Shown here piece after piece: positions 17,777 through 26,925 of a DNA stretch of 59,183 nt. The stretch is from CAZAMP01 sp964486455 (GTDB lineage Bacteria > Eisenbacteria > RBG-16-71-46 > CAZAMP01), in the NCBI GenBank assembly GCA_964486455.1, contig CAZAMP010000027.1:1-59183 (forward strand), given 5' to 3'. The notes beneath the pieces were generated by a model. It ran no database searches, was not told the DNA's origin, and worked only from the letters and a program-made list of their open reading frames with translations. The translations under genes and the position numbers were made by a program. Positions within the stretch are counted from its first letter, which is position 1, and every line of letters begins with the position of its first letter.

Positions 17777-18202
17777 CTAGTCGAGCTTCGGCGCGGAGCC
17801 GAGCTCGGGTCCCATGGCCGATGCAATCCAATCGGGGATTCGGAGCGGCCGAAACTCACGCGTGACACTCATGAGGCTCGTCCATCCGTGGGCGAGCCGT
17901 TCTTGTTCACGGCGGACCCGATACCCGAACGTTACCCGCCGCGATTCAAGCCGACTCAGCCACGTGTCGACGGTGATCACATCACCGTAGCGGGCGGGCG
18001 CGATCAGCCGGTAGTAGGTTTCGGAGACGGGAAGGATGACGTCGCGGGCCTCGATGTCGCGGTAGGGAAGCCCGTGCTCCTCCATGTAGTGTGTGCGTCC
18101 GACCTCGAACCAGACGACATAGTGCCCATAGTAGGCGATGCCCATCTGATCGGTCTCGGAGTAGCGAACTTTGATGTCCACCGACGCGACACCGTGTGCC
18201 AT
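17777..18202 (-). CDS. Hot-dog acyl-CoA thioesterase (YbgC/FadM-like)
   Basis: 141 residues from ATG 18202, preceded by GGGGGAAG. The catalytic segment YSETDQMGIAYYGHYVVWFE carries the conserved Asp of 4-hydroxybenzoyl-CoA / YbgC-type thioesterases. The family hydrolyses short or medium acyl-CoAs in the cytoplasm. Upstream, TTGGCC (18270-18265) and TAAAAT (18248-18243) with a 16-base spacer make a good promoter. The exact substrate is not predictable. Confidence 0.88.
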   Translation of the reverse strand: MAHGVASVDIKVRYSETDQMGIAYYGHYVVWFEVGRTHYMEEHGLPYRDIEARDVILPVSETYYRLIAPARYGDVITVDTWLSRLESRRVTFGYRVRREQERLAHGWTSLMSVTREFRPLRIPDWIASAMGPELGSAPKLD

Positions 18203-18242
18203 CCAACTTCCCCCGATGTTGACTGGACCGCCAAGGTCGCGC

Positions 18243-18270
18243 ATTTTAGCATGGATCTTTGTCGGGCCAA
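18243..18270 (-). promoter_or_regulatory. Candidate promoter for the thioesterase gene
   Basis: Minus strand TTGGCC, 16-base spacer, TAAAAT, about 40 bases upstream of the ATG at 18202. Confidence 0.5.
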
Positions 18271-18319
18271 GTGGTGTCCCAGTAGATAGGAACCGGGAAG
18301 GCCCGCACATGGAGGACGC

Positions 18320-19768
18320 ATGCAGCGCGCATTCCTGAGGATGCTGGGAGCGGGACTGCTCCTGGCCCTCGCAAATGCTCAGACGGCGAGAGCGGACGAT
18401 CCACCAACTCCGATCGAGGAGTATCTGCGGCTGGACACCTTCGCCATCCCGCTTCAGCTCGACAGCCGTGAGCTCTGGATCCTGACGCCCTCGGCGGCGT
18501 TTGTGGTTGACGGCCAGGAGCGCACGAGGGAGTACCGGGACGGAAGCGGATTCACGGGTGCACCGACGACGTTTGGAAGCACCACGAAGGGGTGGCTCCT
18601 CGGCACGACCGACGGTGTATGGGAGGTCCGGCTAAATGACCGTGACCTGCTCTTTCTTCCGGAGTTGGAAGAAGAAGGCGTCTATCGGTTTGAAGGGGAT
18701 GTGGCGTTCACCAATCGCTCCGTCTATCGGCTCAGCACGCCGTGGGAGCGGTACGAATTCAAAGACTTCGGATTCCGTGACGTGAACGGGATCCACATGG
18801 AGAGCGACACGCTCACGCTGGCCACGCGGAAAGGTCTCAGGCGCTTGCTTTTCGACCTTCGCGCGTGGGACGACGCCCAGCTCGGTGACCGGGTGGAGAA
18901 GGAGAAGGTAGTCCGCTTTCTGATGCCGGATTCCCACAACGAGGTCGCGGCACCCGACACGTTTGACGTCCGCACGCGGGCGCTCTTGGTGGGGGAAAGG
19001 CGCGTCTTCTACTACGATGCCGCTTCAAAGCAGTGGATCCACCTCGAAGGACTCACGTTCCCGAAGTTTCGGGCGTCGGATTCCGACAGCGCGTATCGAA
19101 AGATCCCGGACGTCATGTTCCAGGCCGCGAGCGGAACGCCCGCCGGCGACCCGCTATGGCGGCGCTGGCTTCTGACGCCGACCGGGGTCTGTCGCCTGGA
19201 GATGCCTGATCTGAACGTTCCCTCGGTCTCCGCGCAGTTTCCGCTCGAGGGCGATGCCCGAGCCACGTTCGTGGACAGCGTGTTCGCGTGGGTGGGAACG
19301 ACGGAGGATCTCTACTGCATCGATCAGGAGTACGAGGACACTTATCGCTTCTTCGACGAACGGGGAATGTTCGTCTGGGGAATCCTGGGATGGCCGAGCG
19401 AAATCACCTACGACGTCAAGGGCGAGGAGCGTGGCTGGTATCTTCTCACCAAGCTCGGCATGGCGGAGGTCTTCCAGGAGTCTTGGTCGTGGGACACGTA
19501 CGGTTTCGACGACTTTCAGGTCGGTGCCATCCGGGACGCCACGGATGACGTCGACGGCTTCTGGGTGGGGACGACACGCGGGCTGCGCTGGTTTTCCGTG
19601 GTGGACCGCAAGTGGGACCGCGCGCGCGTTCCCGAGGAGCTTCAGGTGGATACCGTGATCCACAAGCTCGAGTGGCACGGGAACGATCTCTACGCACTCG
19701 CGGAAAACGGTCTCTTCATGAAGACCCGTCACTCGAGAGCCTGGGTCAAGGTCGCGGCGTCGAACTGA
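18320..19768 (+). CDS. Exported protein of unknown function, propeller-like
   Basis: 482 residues with a clear signal peptide (MLGAGLLLALANAQTARA|DD). GGAGG sits four bases before the ATG, a short spacing. The mature part has repeated blade-like phrases: STTKGWLLGTTDGVWEVRL, DTLTLATRKGLRRLLFD, RWLLTPTGVCRLEM, GFWVGTTRGLRWFS and NDLYALAENGLFMK. They recall periplasmic two-component-regulator propellers ('W.GT..GL..') but no output domain follows. There is no FlgD-like sorting tail. It is convergent and adjacent (no gap) to the CMD gene. Confidence 0.7.
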   Translation: MQRAFLRMLGAGLLLALANAQTARADDPPTPIEEYLRLDTFAIPLQLDSRELWILTPSAAFVVDGQERTREYRDGSGFTGAPTTFGSTTKGWLLGTTDGVWEVRLNDRDLLFLPELEEEGVYRFEGDVAFTNRSVYRLSTPWERYEFKDFGFRDVNGIHMESDTLTLATRKGLRRLLFDLRAWDDAQLGDRVEKEKVVRFLMPDSHNEVAAPDTFDVRTRALLVGERRVFYYDAASKQWIHLEGLTFPKFRASDSDSAYRKIPDVMFQAASGTPAGDPLWRRWLLTPTGVCRLEMPDLNVPSVSAQFPLEGDARATFVDSVFAWVGTTEDLYCIDQEYEDTYRFFDERGMFVWGILGWPSEITYDVKGEERGWYLLTKLGMAEVFQESWSWDTYGFDDFQVGAIRDATDDVDGFWVGTTRGLRWFSVVDRKWDRARVPEELQVDTVIHKLEWHGNDLYALAENGLFMKTRHSRAWVKVAASN

Positions 19769-20443
19769 TCATCGAAGATCTGTCCAGATTTGCGCGGCGG
19801 CCTCGCATCCCGCGTCCGAGGCGAACAGCCCCGCCTGGTGGATCGTCTCCTCGATGGCGCCGTCGGACGCGCCCACGTGCCGCGCGCCCAAGAGGTGTGA
19901 CCGGATCTGCCGCGGCACGTCCAAGACGATGAGAGAGGTCAGCGCCGCCAGCTCGCGGATCCGGGCATCGAGCCCGGGGCGACCGAGCACCCGGCCGTAG
20001 CCTTCTTCCACCATCCACCTGTCCAGGTCCGGATGAAGCGCCGCGATATTGCGACGGAGATCGCTGTAGTGGTCGCCGTAGACGATGCGCGCGAGATCCT
20101 CGCCACGTTTCGCGTGATCCGTTCGACGCTCCGCAGGATCGACTTCCCGCGGCGTCGCCCCATACCGCTCGGGCGTCGCGGCCTGTCGGAGCGCGAAGAG
20201 TGCATTGATCGCTCTCGGATAGCCGGCGAACAGGTAGGTTTGCAGCACAACTTCCCGGAGATCGCCCAACGGGGCGCCGAGATCCAGGGCCTCTTCGAAG
20301 AACGTCGCGAGCGTCTCCTCGCCGCCCTTCGTGGTTGCCCCGCCGGTGAGGATCAGAAGTCGATGCGGCCCCGGCAACCCCGGCCGTTCAAACGCGACCC
20401 GGAGCCCTCGGCGAAGTCTGGTCGGATCGATGTCGTTGCTCAT
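19769..20443 (-). CDS. Carboxymuconolactone decarboxylase (CMD) family protein
   Basis: 224 residues from ATG 20443, with GGAGG upstream. Two CMD-like helical segments are visible: EEALDLGAPLGDLREVVLQT with FAGYPRAINAL (~55-90), and RIRELAALTSLIVLDVPRQI with RSHLLGARHVGASDGAIEET (~155-205). The CxxC of AhpD-type peroxidases is missing, so a thiol peroxidase role is unlikely. The first repeat resembles PcaC/HTH-type CMD proteins. Substrate unknown. The stop codon directly abuts the stop of the neighbouring convergent gene. Confidence 0.75.
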   Translation of the reverse strand: MSNDIDPTRLRRGLRVAFERPGLPGPHRLLILTGGATTKGGEETLATFFEEALDLGAPLGDLREVVLQTYLFAGYPRAINALFALRQAATPERYGATPREVDPAERRTDHAKRGEDLARIVYGDHYSDLRRNIAALHPDLDRWMVEEGYGRVLGRPGLDARIRELAALTSLIVLDVPRQIRSHLLGARHVGASDGAIEETIHQAGLFASDAGCEAAAQIWTDLR

Positions 20444-20514
20444 TTTCCTCCAGCGTTCCTCGCGGTCGTCGTCCCGCATCGGATCACGTGACCGGCATCA
20501 CGAGTGGTGGGATG

Positions 20515-21609
20515 TCAGCTCTGAAAGAGGATGTGAAGAATGTCGCCGTCTTCGACGATGCAGTCCTTCCCTTCCGTTCGGAGGAGTCCGAGATCGTGAA
20601 GCTTCGAGCGGGTCTTGTGCTCCAGAACGTCGGTTACCCGCATGACCTCCGCGCGAATGAAACCTTTCGCCATGTCGGTGTGGATCTTTCCCGCCGCTTC
20701 CACCGCCCGCGTTCCGCGCGGAACGAGCCAGGCCTGCAACCGGTCGTTCGCAATCGTGTAGAACGTGATCAGGTCCAGAAGCGTCCGACCCGCGTCGACC
20801 AGACGGTCGAGCCCGGACGCCTCGAGGCTCAGCTCGGCAAGGTACTCGGCACGCTCGTCGGCATCGATCTCGCCCAGCTCTTCCTCGATCCGCGCGGATA
20901 TCGGGAGCAGCTCGGCGGGAGCGACCCGTTCCCGAAGGCGCGTCACGGCGTCGCTTTCTCCTCGCGCGTCATCCTCGGCGACGTTGGCGATGAACAGCAC
21001 GGGTTTCGCCGTCAGAAACCCCTCCCGGACGGCTATGCCGGCCGGGTCATCATCGCCATAGGCTTTGGCCAGCGGGGTGCCCTGGTCGAGATGCTCCCGG
21101 GAGGTCTCAAAGAAGGCCATGAGTCCCTTGCCTTCGGCTGACTTCGGATCGCCCTTCAGCACTCGCGCCGCGCGCGCGATGCCCTTATCGGCGGCGGCGA
21201 GGTCAGCGAGGAGAAGCTCGGTCTCGATGATGTCCACGTCGCGGATTGGGTCGATCGTGCCGGTCACATGCGCGATGCTATCGTCCTCGAAGCAGCGAAC
21301 GACGTGCACCAGCGCGTCGGCCTCGCGAACGTGGCTCAGAAACTTGTTCCCCAGGCCCTCCCCGTCGTGAGCGCCCTTGACCAAGCCGGCGATGTCCACG
21401 AAGAGGATCTGGGCGGGAATAGATGACTCCGGTTCAAGCGTTTCGGCAAGCGCTTGGAGGTTCGGGTCCGGAATCTCCGCCGAGCCGATGTTCCGATCGA
21501 TGGTGCAGAATGGATAGTTCGAGGCTTCCGCCCGAGCGGCGGTCAATGCGTTCAGCAGGGTCGATTTGCCGACATTCGGCATCCCGATCAGTCCGATCGA
21601 CAGCGACAC
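20515..21609 (-). CDS. ychF: Ribosome-associated ATPase/GTPase YchF (OLA1 family)
   Basis: 364 residues. P-loop GMPNVGKST, switch region FCTIDRNIG, DIAGLVKGAHDGEGLGN, and the family-specific NVAE in place of the G4 NKxD, which shifts preference to ATP. A coiled-coil insertion lies in the middle and a TGS domain at the C-terminus (RTEGKDCIVEDGDILHILFQ). The start is GTG at 21609 with GGGAG upstream. YchF binds ribosomes and modulates stress responses and translation. Confidence 0.97.
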   Translation of the reverse strand: MSLSIGLIGMPNVGKSTLLNALTAARAEASNYPFCTIDRNIGSAEIPDPNLQALAETLEPESSIPAQILFVDIAGLVKGAHDGEGLGNKFLSHVREADALVHVVRCFEDDSIAHVTGTIDPIRDVDIIETELLLADLAAADKGIARAARVLKGDPKSAEGKGLMAFFETSREHLDQGTPLAKAYGDDDPAGIAVREGFLTAKPVLFIANVAEDDARGESDAVTRLRERVAPAELLPISARIEEELGEIDADERAEYLAELSLEASGLDRLVDAGRTLLDLITFYTIANDRLQAWLVPRGTRAVEAAGKIHTDMAKGFIRAEVMRVTDVLEHKTRSKLHDLGLLRTEGKDCIVEDGDILHILFQS

Positions 21610-21736
21610 GGATTCGCTCCCGCGTTGGATGTTTCACCGTCCGATCGTATCATGCCGCGGGGTGGACTGGCGAACCCGACCTCCGGTTGGTACTCTCTTC
21701 GGCCTTACATGTGGACCGTCTCCAAAGGAGCCCGAG

Positions 21737-22045
21737 ATGCTGCTGCTCGAATTCAGCATGTCTCCGCTCGACAAGGGCGAGAGCCTGAGTGAATACGTTT
21801 CACGTTCCCTCGACATCATTGACCGAAGCGGTGTCCCGTACCGTCTCAATCCGATGGGCACCGTTCTCGAGGGTGAGTGGGACGACGTGATGGGCGTCGT
21901 CAAACAGTGCTACGAGCGGATGCGACAGGATTGCGATCGAATCTCGGTCGCGATGAAGATCGACTACCGCGCCGGACGTACGGGACGCCTGGACTCGAAG
22001 ATCGACAAGATCGAAAAGCGCTTGGGCCGGGATCTCAACAAATAG
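21737..22045 (+). CDS. MTH1187-family thiamine-binding protein
   Basis: 102 residues from ATG 21737 with AAAGGAG six bases upstream. The family pattern is nearly complete: EFSMSPLDKGESLSEYVSRS, YRLNPMGTVLEGEWDD, and a KIDYRAGRTGRL tail. These small ferredoxin-fold proteins bind thiamine or related thiazole/pyrimidine compounds. Followed closely by mqnD. Confidence 0.92.
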   Translation: MLLLEFSMSPLDKGESLSEYVSRSLDIIDRSGVPYRLNPMGTVLEGEWDDVMGVVKQCYERMRQDCDRISVAMKIDYRAGRTGRLDSKIDKIEKRLGRDLNK

Positions 22046-22086
22046 GAACGTAGTCTCATTCAAGGATGATGAGGATGGAACGACGC

Positions 22087-22911
22087 ATGATTACGTTGGG
22101 GCACAGTCCCGATCCCGACGACGCCTTCATGTTCTACGCGCTCACGCGCGGCAAGATCGATACCGGCGGCTTCACGTTCGACGAGAAACTTTCCGATATC
22201 GAGACGCTCAACCAGATGGCCGGCCGCGAGGAGCTCGACATCACGGCGGTGTCGGTCCACGCTTACGCGTACCTGGCCGATCGCTACGCGCTCCTCGCAT
22301 GCGGCGCGTCGATGGGAGACGGGTACGGGCCGATGGTCGTCGCACGCGAGCCGCTCGCGCTCTCCTTGCTCAACAAGAAGATCATCGCGATCCCGGGCGA
22401 ACGGACCAGTGCCTTCCTCGCGCTTCGCCTGGCCATCGGGAAGTTCGACTACAGGATCGTGCCGTTCGATCGAATCATGGATGTCGTGAAGGCAGGCGAG
22501 GCCGATGCGGGACTCATCATCCATGAGGGGCAGTTGACCTATGCGCGGAGCGGGCTCGTGAAGGTGATCGATCTCGGCGAGTGGTGGGCCGCGGAAACGG
22601 ATGGATTGCCGTTACCGCTCGGAGCCAACGCGATCCGACGCGGGCTCGGGGACGATGCGATCGCGCGCCTGAGCCCGATGCTCAAGGAGTCAATCGAGTG
22701 GGGGCTCGCGAACCGCGCCGAAGCGCTCGAGCATGCGGAAGGATTCGGTCGCGGACTGGAGGGCGACATGGCCGATCGGTTCGTCGCCATGTACGTGAAT
22801 GACTGGACGCGTGATTTCGGCGAACGCGGACGCCTCGCCGTGCAAACGTTTCTTCAGCGCGCCGTCGACGCATCACTCATTCCGGCGGTGCCGGAGCTGA
22901 GCTTTGTCTAG
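22087..22911 (+). CDS. mqnD: 1,4-dihydroxy-6-naphthoate synthase MqnD (futalosine menaquinone pathway)
   Basis: 274 residues. The family N-terminus LGHSPDPDDAFMFYAL is intact, followed by DIETLNQMAGREELDITAVS and a periplasmic-binding-protein fold (IPGERTSAFLALRLA, ADAGLIIHEGQLTY). It converts cyclic dehypoxanthinyl futalosine to 1,4-dihydroxy-6-naphthoate. Alternative in-frame ATGs at 22066, 22069 and 22075 lie on top of the purine-rich ribosome-binding site, so 22087 is preferred. Other mqn genes are not in the window. The stop overlaps the next gene's TTG start by 8 bases. Confidence 0.9.
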   Translation: MITLGHSPDPDDAFMFYALTRGKIDTGGFTFDEKLSDIETLNQMAGREELDITAVSVHAYAYLADRYALLACGASMGDGYGPMVVAREPLALSLLNKKIIAIPGERTSAFLALRLAIGKFDYRIVPFDRIMDVVKAGEADAGLIIHEGQLTYARSGLVKVIDLGEWWAAETDGLPLPLGANAIRRGLGDDAIARLSPMLKESIEWGLANRAEALEHAEGFGRGLEGDMADRFVAMYVNDWTRDFGERGRLAVQTFLQRAVDASLIPAVPELSFV

Positions 22912-24847
22912 TCGCATCGCCGCGCGCTTGACCATCGCCACACGCTTATCCATCGTCGCACTGGTTGTCGTCGCCTGTCAGACGGCGCGGCACGACGATA
23001 CGGATACGGCGGCCGACGCCGCGCGAGAGGTGTCGGGGGTCCCCATCGAGCACGCCCCCGAAGCGGTCTGGCCACCACCGTTCTGGTTTGATTCGCTGGC
23101 CACTCGTCCGTCGTCTGCTGCTGCCGAGCACGCGATGGTATCGACCGCGAACCCCTGGGCGACGAACGCCGCGCTGGAAGTGCTCCGGCGTGGCGGAAGC
23201 GCGATCGATGCCGCCGCGGCCGCCCAGTTTGTGCTCAACGTCGTCGAGCCGCAATCGAGCGGGATCGGCGGCGGTTGCTTTCTCCTCTACCTGCCGGCGG
23301 GCGCGGAAACTCCCGTCGTCATTGACGGCCGCGAGACGGCACCCGCCGAGGCCACGGAGGCGCTATTCCTCGATGAAAGCGGTGTCCCGGTTTCCTACTA
23401 CCCGGATCGCGTGACGGGAGGGCGACCCGTGGGGGTTCCGGGTACCCTCGCGGCCATCGAGCTTGCCCACCGGCGATACGGCAGACTGCCGTTCTCGGAG
23501 CTCTTCGAGCCGGCGATCCGGCTGGCGCGCGAAGGGTTCCCGGTCTCGAAGCGGCTGGCGAATGCGCTGCGAGAGGAACAAGAGCGGCTCGCACTTTTCG
23601 AGGCGACGCGAGGCGTGTTCTTCCGCGCTGACGGCGCGACGCGTCGAGAGGGCGAGATGCTCCGACAGCCGGACCTTGCGGGCACCTTTCGTTTGATCGC
23701 CGAACGCGGCACGTCTGTGTTCTATCGGGGCGACATCGCGGGCGACATCGTCCGCGCCGTGCGGCAAGCCGAGGTCAACCCCGGGTTCTTGAGCGCCCGC
23801 GATCTCGAGCGCTATCAGGCACGCGTTCGCGAGCCGGTCCACGGGCGCTATCGCGGAGCGGACGTCTTCGGCGTCGGCCCCCCGTCGTCGGGCGGCACGA
23901 CCGTGATCGAGACGCTCAACATCCTCGACGGCTTCGATATCGGCGCGCATCCGCCCGGCTCGGCCGACGCGCTGCACATCATCCTCGAAGCGGAGAAGAT
24001 CGCCTACGCCGACCGGAACTACCACATCGGCGACACCGACTTCGTTCAGGTCCCGCTGTCGTTGCTTTGTTCACGCGAGTTTGCCGATCTGCGGCGGAAG
24101 GAGATTTCCCTGGAGCGCGCGGCCGACTGGCCGGTGGCCGCGAAGGGTCAAGTCGAGCGCAGATACGAGAGCGGCAATGAAGCCGATGGAGGCAACGAAG
24201 AAGGGCGTAGCGACGACCGCGACGAGAGCCGAGACGAAAGCCAGGAGACGAGTCACCTCACGATCGTGGATACGGACGGAAACTGGCTCGCGATGACGAC
24301 GACCATCGAGCAGGTTTTTGGATCGGCCATGATTGTGCCCGGTCGCGGGTTCCTCCTGAACAACGAGCTCACGGATTTTTCCGCCGAGCCCACGGATACG
24401 CTCGGCAACCCGATCGCCAACCGAGTTGAACCGGGCAAGCGTCCGCGATCCAGCATGTCGCCCACGATTCTCGTGCGGGCCGGCCGGCCGTTTCTCGCGC
24501 TCGGTTCACCGGGTGGATCACGCATCATCGGAATCGTGCTGAACGTCATCGTCAACGTCGTCGACTGGAAGATGGACGTTCAGGACGCGATCAGCTTTCC
24601 GCGCGTCTACAATCGCGGTCTTCCGTGGAGTGAGCCGGAGCATCTCTACTTCCATGACGAAAAGCTCGAACGGTGCGGCGGTGTTGCCGGCGCACTCACC
24701 CGTCTCGCCGAAATGGGTCACGAGCTGTCGGAGCCATCGGTGGGATATCGTGCCGTCGGCGGCGTTCATGCGGTTCATGCTGGATCGGATGATCGACTGT
24801 ACGGTGGCGCGGATCCGAGGCGGGAAGGTGTAGCGCTCGGGTTTTAG
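22904..24847 (+). CDS. ggt: Gamma-glutamyltransferase, lipoprotein form
   Basis: 647 residues with a TTG start at 22904 (GGAG eight bases upstream, overlapping mqnD). A lipobox (VALVVVAC, Cys25) predicts a lipid-anchored periplasmic or surface enzyme. The large-subunit core begins near 73, with the GGS and SGIGGGCF segments. The autocatalytic nucleophile is Thr449 in ETSHLTIVDTDGN; processing there gives the small subunit. Just before it is an unusual acidic, Arg/Glu/Asp-rich linker (~423-447). Later landmarks are NNELTDFS, RPRSSMSPTI and GSPGGSRIIG. It cleaves glutathione and transfers the gamma-glutamyl group. Confidence 0.95.
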   Translation: MSSRIAARLTIATRLSIVALVVVACQTARHDDTDTAADAAREVSGVPIEHAPEAVWPPPFWFDSLATRPSSAAAEHAMVSTANPWATNAALEVLRRGGSAIDAAAAAQFVLNVVEPQSSGIGGGCFLLYLPAGAETPVVIDGRETAPAEATEALFLDESGVPVSYYPDRVTGGRPVGVPGTLAAIELAHRRYGRLPFSELFEPAIRLAREGFPVSKRLANALREEQERLALFEATRGVFFRADGATRREGEMLRQPDLAGTFRLIAERGTSVFYRGDIAGDIVRAVRQAEVNPGFLSARDLERYQARVREPVHGRYRGADVFGVGPPSSGGTTVIETLNILDGFDIGAHPPGSADALHIILEAEKIAYADRNYHIGDTDFVQVPLSLLCSREFADLRRKEISLERAADWPVAAKGQVERRYESGNEADGGNEEGRSDDRDESRDESQETSHLTIVDTDGNWLAMTTTIEQVFGSAMIVPGRGFLLNNELTDFSAEPTDTLGNPIANRVEPGKRPRSSMSPTILVRAGRPFLALGSPGGSRIIGIVLNVIVNVVDWKMDVQDAISFPRVYNRGLPWSEPEHLYFHDEKLERCGGVAGALTRLAEMGHELSEPSVGYRAVGGVHAVHAGSDDRLYGGADPRREGVALGF

Positions 24848-24951
24848 CCCGCAGTTCTCACCAGCTCTCCTGCGGTCACGAAAGCGCCTGCGCCTTGAAT
24901 CTGCCTGCGCTTTCGCACCCTCGCGACGCGACCTGGTGAGATGCGCGGGCT
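24846..24951. repeat. 106-bp imperfect palindromic element filling a convergent intergenic gap
   Basis: The ends are inverted: AGCCCGCAGTTCTCACCAG at 24846 and the complement of AGCCCGCGCATCTCACCAG ending at 24951. A second inner pair, CGAAAGCGC and GCGCTTTCG, flanks a TTGAAT centre. The whole element could fold into a long cruciform or RNA hairpin. It fits between the stop codons of ggt and the convergent peptidase, overlapping the ggt stop by two bases. A diverged copy lies at 11571-11650. It may be a REP/MITE-like element acting as a bidirectional terminator. Confidence 0.8.
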
Positions 24952-26925
24952 CTAGCGAACGAGCACTAGCCTGGCCGACCCGTGCCGACCGGTCTCATCC
25001 ACCAGCCTGAGGAAGTAGACACCCGACGCCACCCGCCGTCCCGTAAGATCACGTCCGTCCCATGTCAGGTGGTTGAGCCCGCCGGCCGTCGATTCGATGC
25101 CGACGCTCCATACACGGCGTCCGTCCGGAGTATGTATCGCGCCGCGAATCGGCCCGTCGGCCGCGCCGAGGATCTCGAGCGTGAAGCGCGGCGCCGGGTT
25201 CCGCGACGGCAGCACGCGTAGCCGCGCGTCATCCATGTCCAGAACGAGGGCGGGGGCCGAGGTAACCGTTCCCCAGAGAATCGGCAGCATGAGCCGGCTC
25301 GGGTGGTCTGATTCGGCGAGCAAGATGATGTCCGCGGGCAGCGGATCGCCACCCTGCCCGAACGGATCGTCCGTGTTCGGATTGATCTCGAATCGCGGAT
25401 AGTTCGAGTTCGCGATCGCCAACATGATGCGGTGGCCCACGTTGAATACGATCGCCGTGCTCCAGAGGTCGATCTCGAATCGGTACCAACCACTCGGTTC
25501 CATGAACTCCTCGGTCTCGAAGCCGTTCCGGAATCGCGCCCGCAGGATGCCGTCGGTCACGAGCATCTCGCGACCGTCCGGGTAGACATCGATGAGCTTC
25601 GCCGTCCAGTTGACGTCGGGCGTCGAGACATTCGCCCAGAAGATGAATGTCACCTTTCCAGCCACGGCGATGGGCTCTACGAGCTCGTCCGTCGACAGAC
25701 GAATGACGTCATAGCGGCCGTCGTGAACGGGGCGCTGGTCGAATGTCCCGGCGATGATGTTCAGATTCCGCCCACCCAGCGTGGGTACGGGAAAAGCCGG
25801 ATCGCTACTGAATTCATAGCCGTCGGCGAAGTGAGGCGGTGGCACGGACTGAAGGCTGTACGGCGTCGGGCTGCGCTCGGCGTGTAGGTAAAGCGGAGTC
25901 GGTGTCACCTCGGGCGGAAAGACATCGGCTTCGATCCACTCGTTGCCGGGAGAGTACGGATCGTCCACGTCGCCCATGAGGTAGTAGGCAACCGGCGGTT
26001 CCGTGTCGACTCCGTTCTGCTCGCCCTTCAGCCAGTGGTCGAACCAGCGCCAACGAAGCGTCCGTAGGTCGTACGAGGCGTTCTCCGGATACGTCAGCTC
26101 ACCCTGAGAGAGCGAATCGATTCCCCAATGCGTCCAGGGACCGAGGACGAGGCGTTGGTTGTCGAGCGCGCCCAGCCCGCCCCCGAACTGCAGCAGGTTG
26201 TACGCGTCGATGGCCGACTCGCCGAAGGTGTCGTAGTGCCCGCCGACGTGGAGTATCGGGACGGTGACCTCGGGGGCCCGCGTCGCGAGATCCAGAGAAT
26301 CCCAGAACGCGTCACGCGTAGGGTGCGAGAGGAAGAACGGCAGCATGTATTCGCTTCCCTGCGACTGGAACCAGATCTCCACCAGTTCTTTCCGGAACTC
26401 GCCCCCCTGGAAGAACGCTTTGTGGTAGAAATCCTCGCAGGCGATCATCGACACGCATGCCTTGAGATGGGGGGGAGCGGCGCCCGCCGCCAGGTATTGG
26501 ATGATGCCGCGCGCGGATTCGCCGAACATGCCGACGTTGCCATCGCACCAGCTCTGGGCGGCGAGCCACTCGACGGTCTCGTATCCATCCTGGTTGTATC
26601 CCCAACCGTCCGTCCAGAAAGTGGAATCGGTTCCTTCGGACGCGTAACGACCGCGCATGTCCTGGATCACGTACGCATAGCCCGCGTCGTTGACCTCATT
26701 GATCCACCCGGGTGAAGCAAAGTCGGTCGCCTTGTCGTATGGAGTTCTGAGGAGGATGGCCGGCCAGGGCGACGGTTCGTCCGGCGCGTAGACATCGGTC
26801 GACAGACGGACCCCGTCCCGCATGGGTACCAACTCGGTAAGGTCTTGGGCCAAAAGCGGGACGGACAGGGTGATGGTTGCGACTGCAATGATGAGCAGCG
26901 TCCGTCCGGACGGGGATGCGTTCAA
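24952..26925 (-). CDS. Secreted CocE/NonD-type alpha/beta-hydrolase (X-Pro dipeptidyl-peptidase-like) with sorting tail
   Basis: 657 residues from TTG 26925, chosen because AAGGAG lies six bases upstream and it exposes a signal peptide (TLLIIAVATITLSVPLLAQ|D). The catalytic triad is Ser137 (GMFGESARG), Asp232 (GGHYDTFGE) and His266 (GPWTHWG). A C-terminal jelly-roll domain (~385-570; LIDVYPDGREMLVTDG, PSGWYRFEIDLWSTA) is typical of the family. The last ~85 residues resemble the FlgD-like sorting module (LTWDGRDLTGRRVASGVYFL). Substrates in the family include acyl esters, amide antibiotics and X-Pro peptides. It is monocistronic. Confidence 0.9.
   Translation of the reverse strand: MNASPSGRTLLIIAVATITLSVPLLAQDLTELVPMRDGVRLSTDVYAPDEPSPWPAILLRTPYDKATDFASPGWINEVNDAGYAYVIQDMRGRYASEGTDSTFWTDGWGYNQDGYETVEWLAAQSWCDGNVGMFGESARGIIQYLAAGAAPPHLKACVSMIACEDFYHKAFFQGGEFRKELVEIWFQSQGSEYMLPFFLSHPTRDAFWDSLDLATRAPEVTVPILHVGGHYDTFGESAIDAYNLLQFGGGLGALDNQRLVLGPWTHWGIDSLSQGELTYPENASYDLRTLRWRWFDHWLKGEQNGVDTEPPVAYYLMGDVDDPYSPGNEWIEADVFPPEVTPTPLYLHAERSPTPYSLQSVPPPHFADGYEFSSDPAFPVPTLGGRNLNIIAGTFDQRPVHDGRYDVIRLSTDELVEPIAVAGKVTFIFWANVSTPDVNWTAKLIDVYPDGREMLVTDGILRARFRNGFETEEFMEPSGWYRFEIDLWSTAIVFNVGHRIMLAIANSNYPRFEINPNTDDPFGQGGDPLPADIILLAESDHPSRLMLPILWGTVTSAPALVLDMDDARLRVLPSRNPAPRFTLEILGAADGPIRGAIHTPDGRRVWSVGIESTAGGLNHLTWDGRDLTGRRVASGVYFLRLVDETGRHGSARLVLVR

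Noticed and set aside
19769..20443. AhpD-type alkylhydroperoxidase
   Set aside because: The catalytic CxxC of AhpD is absent.
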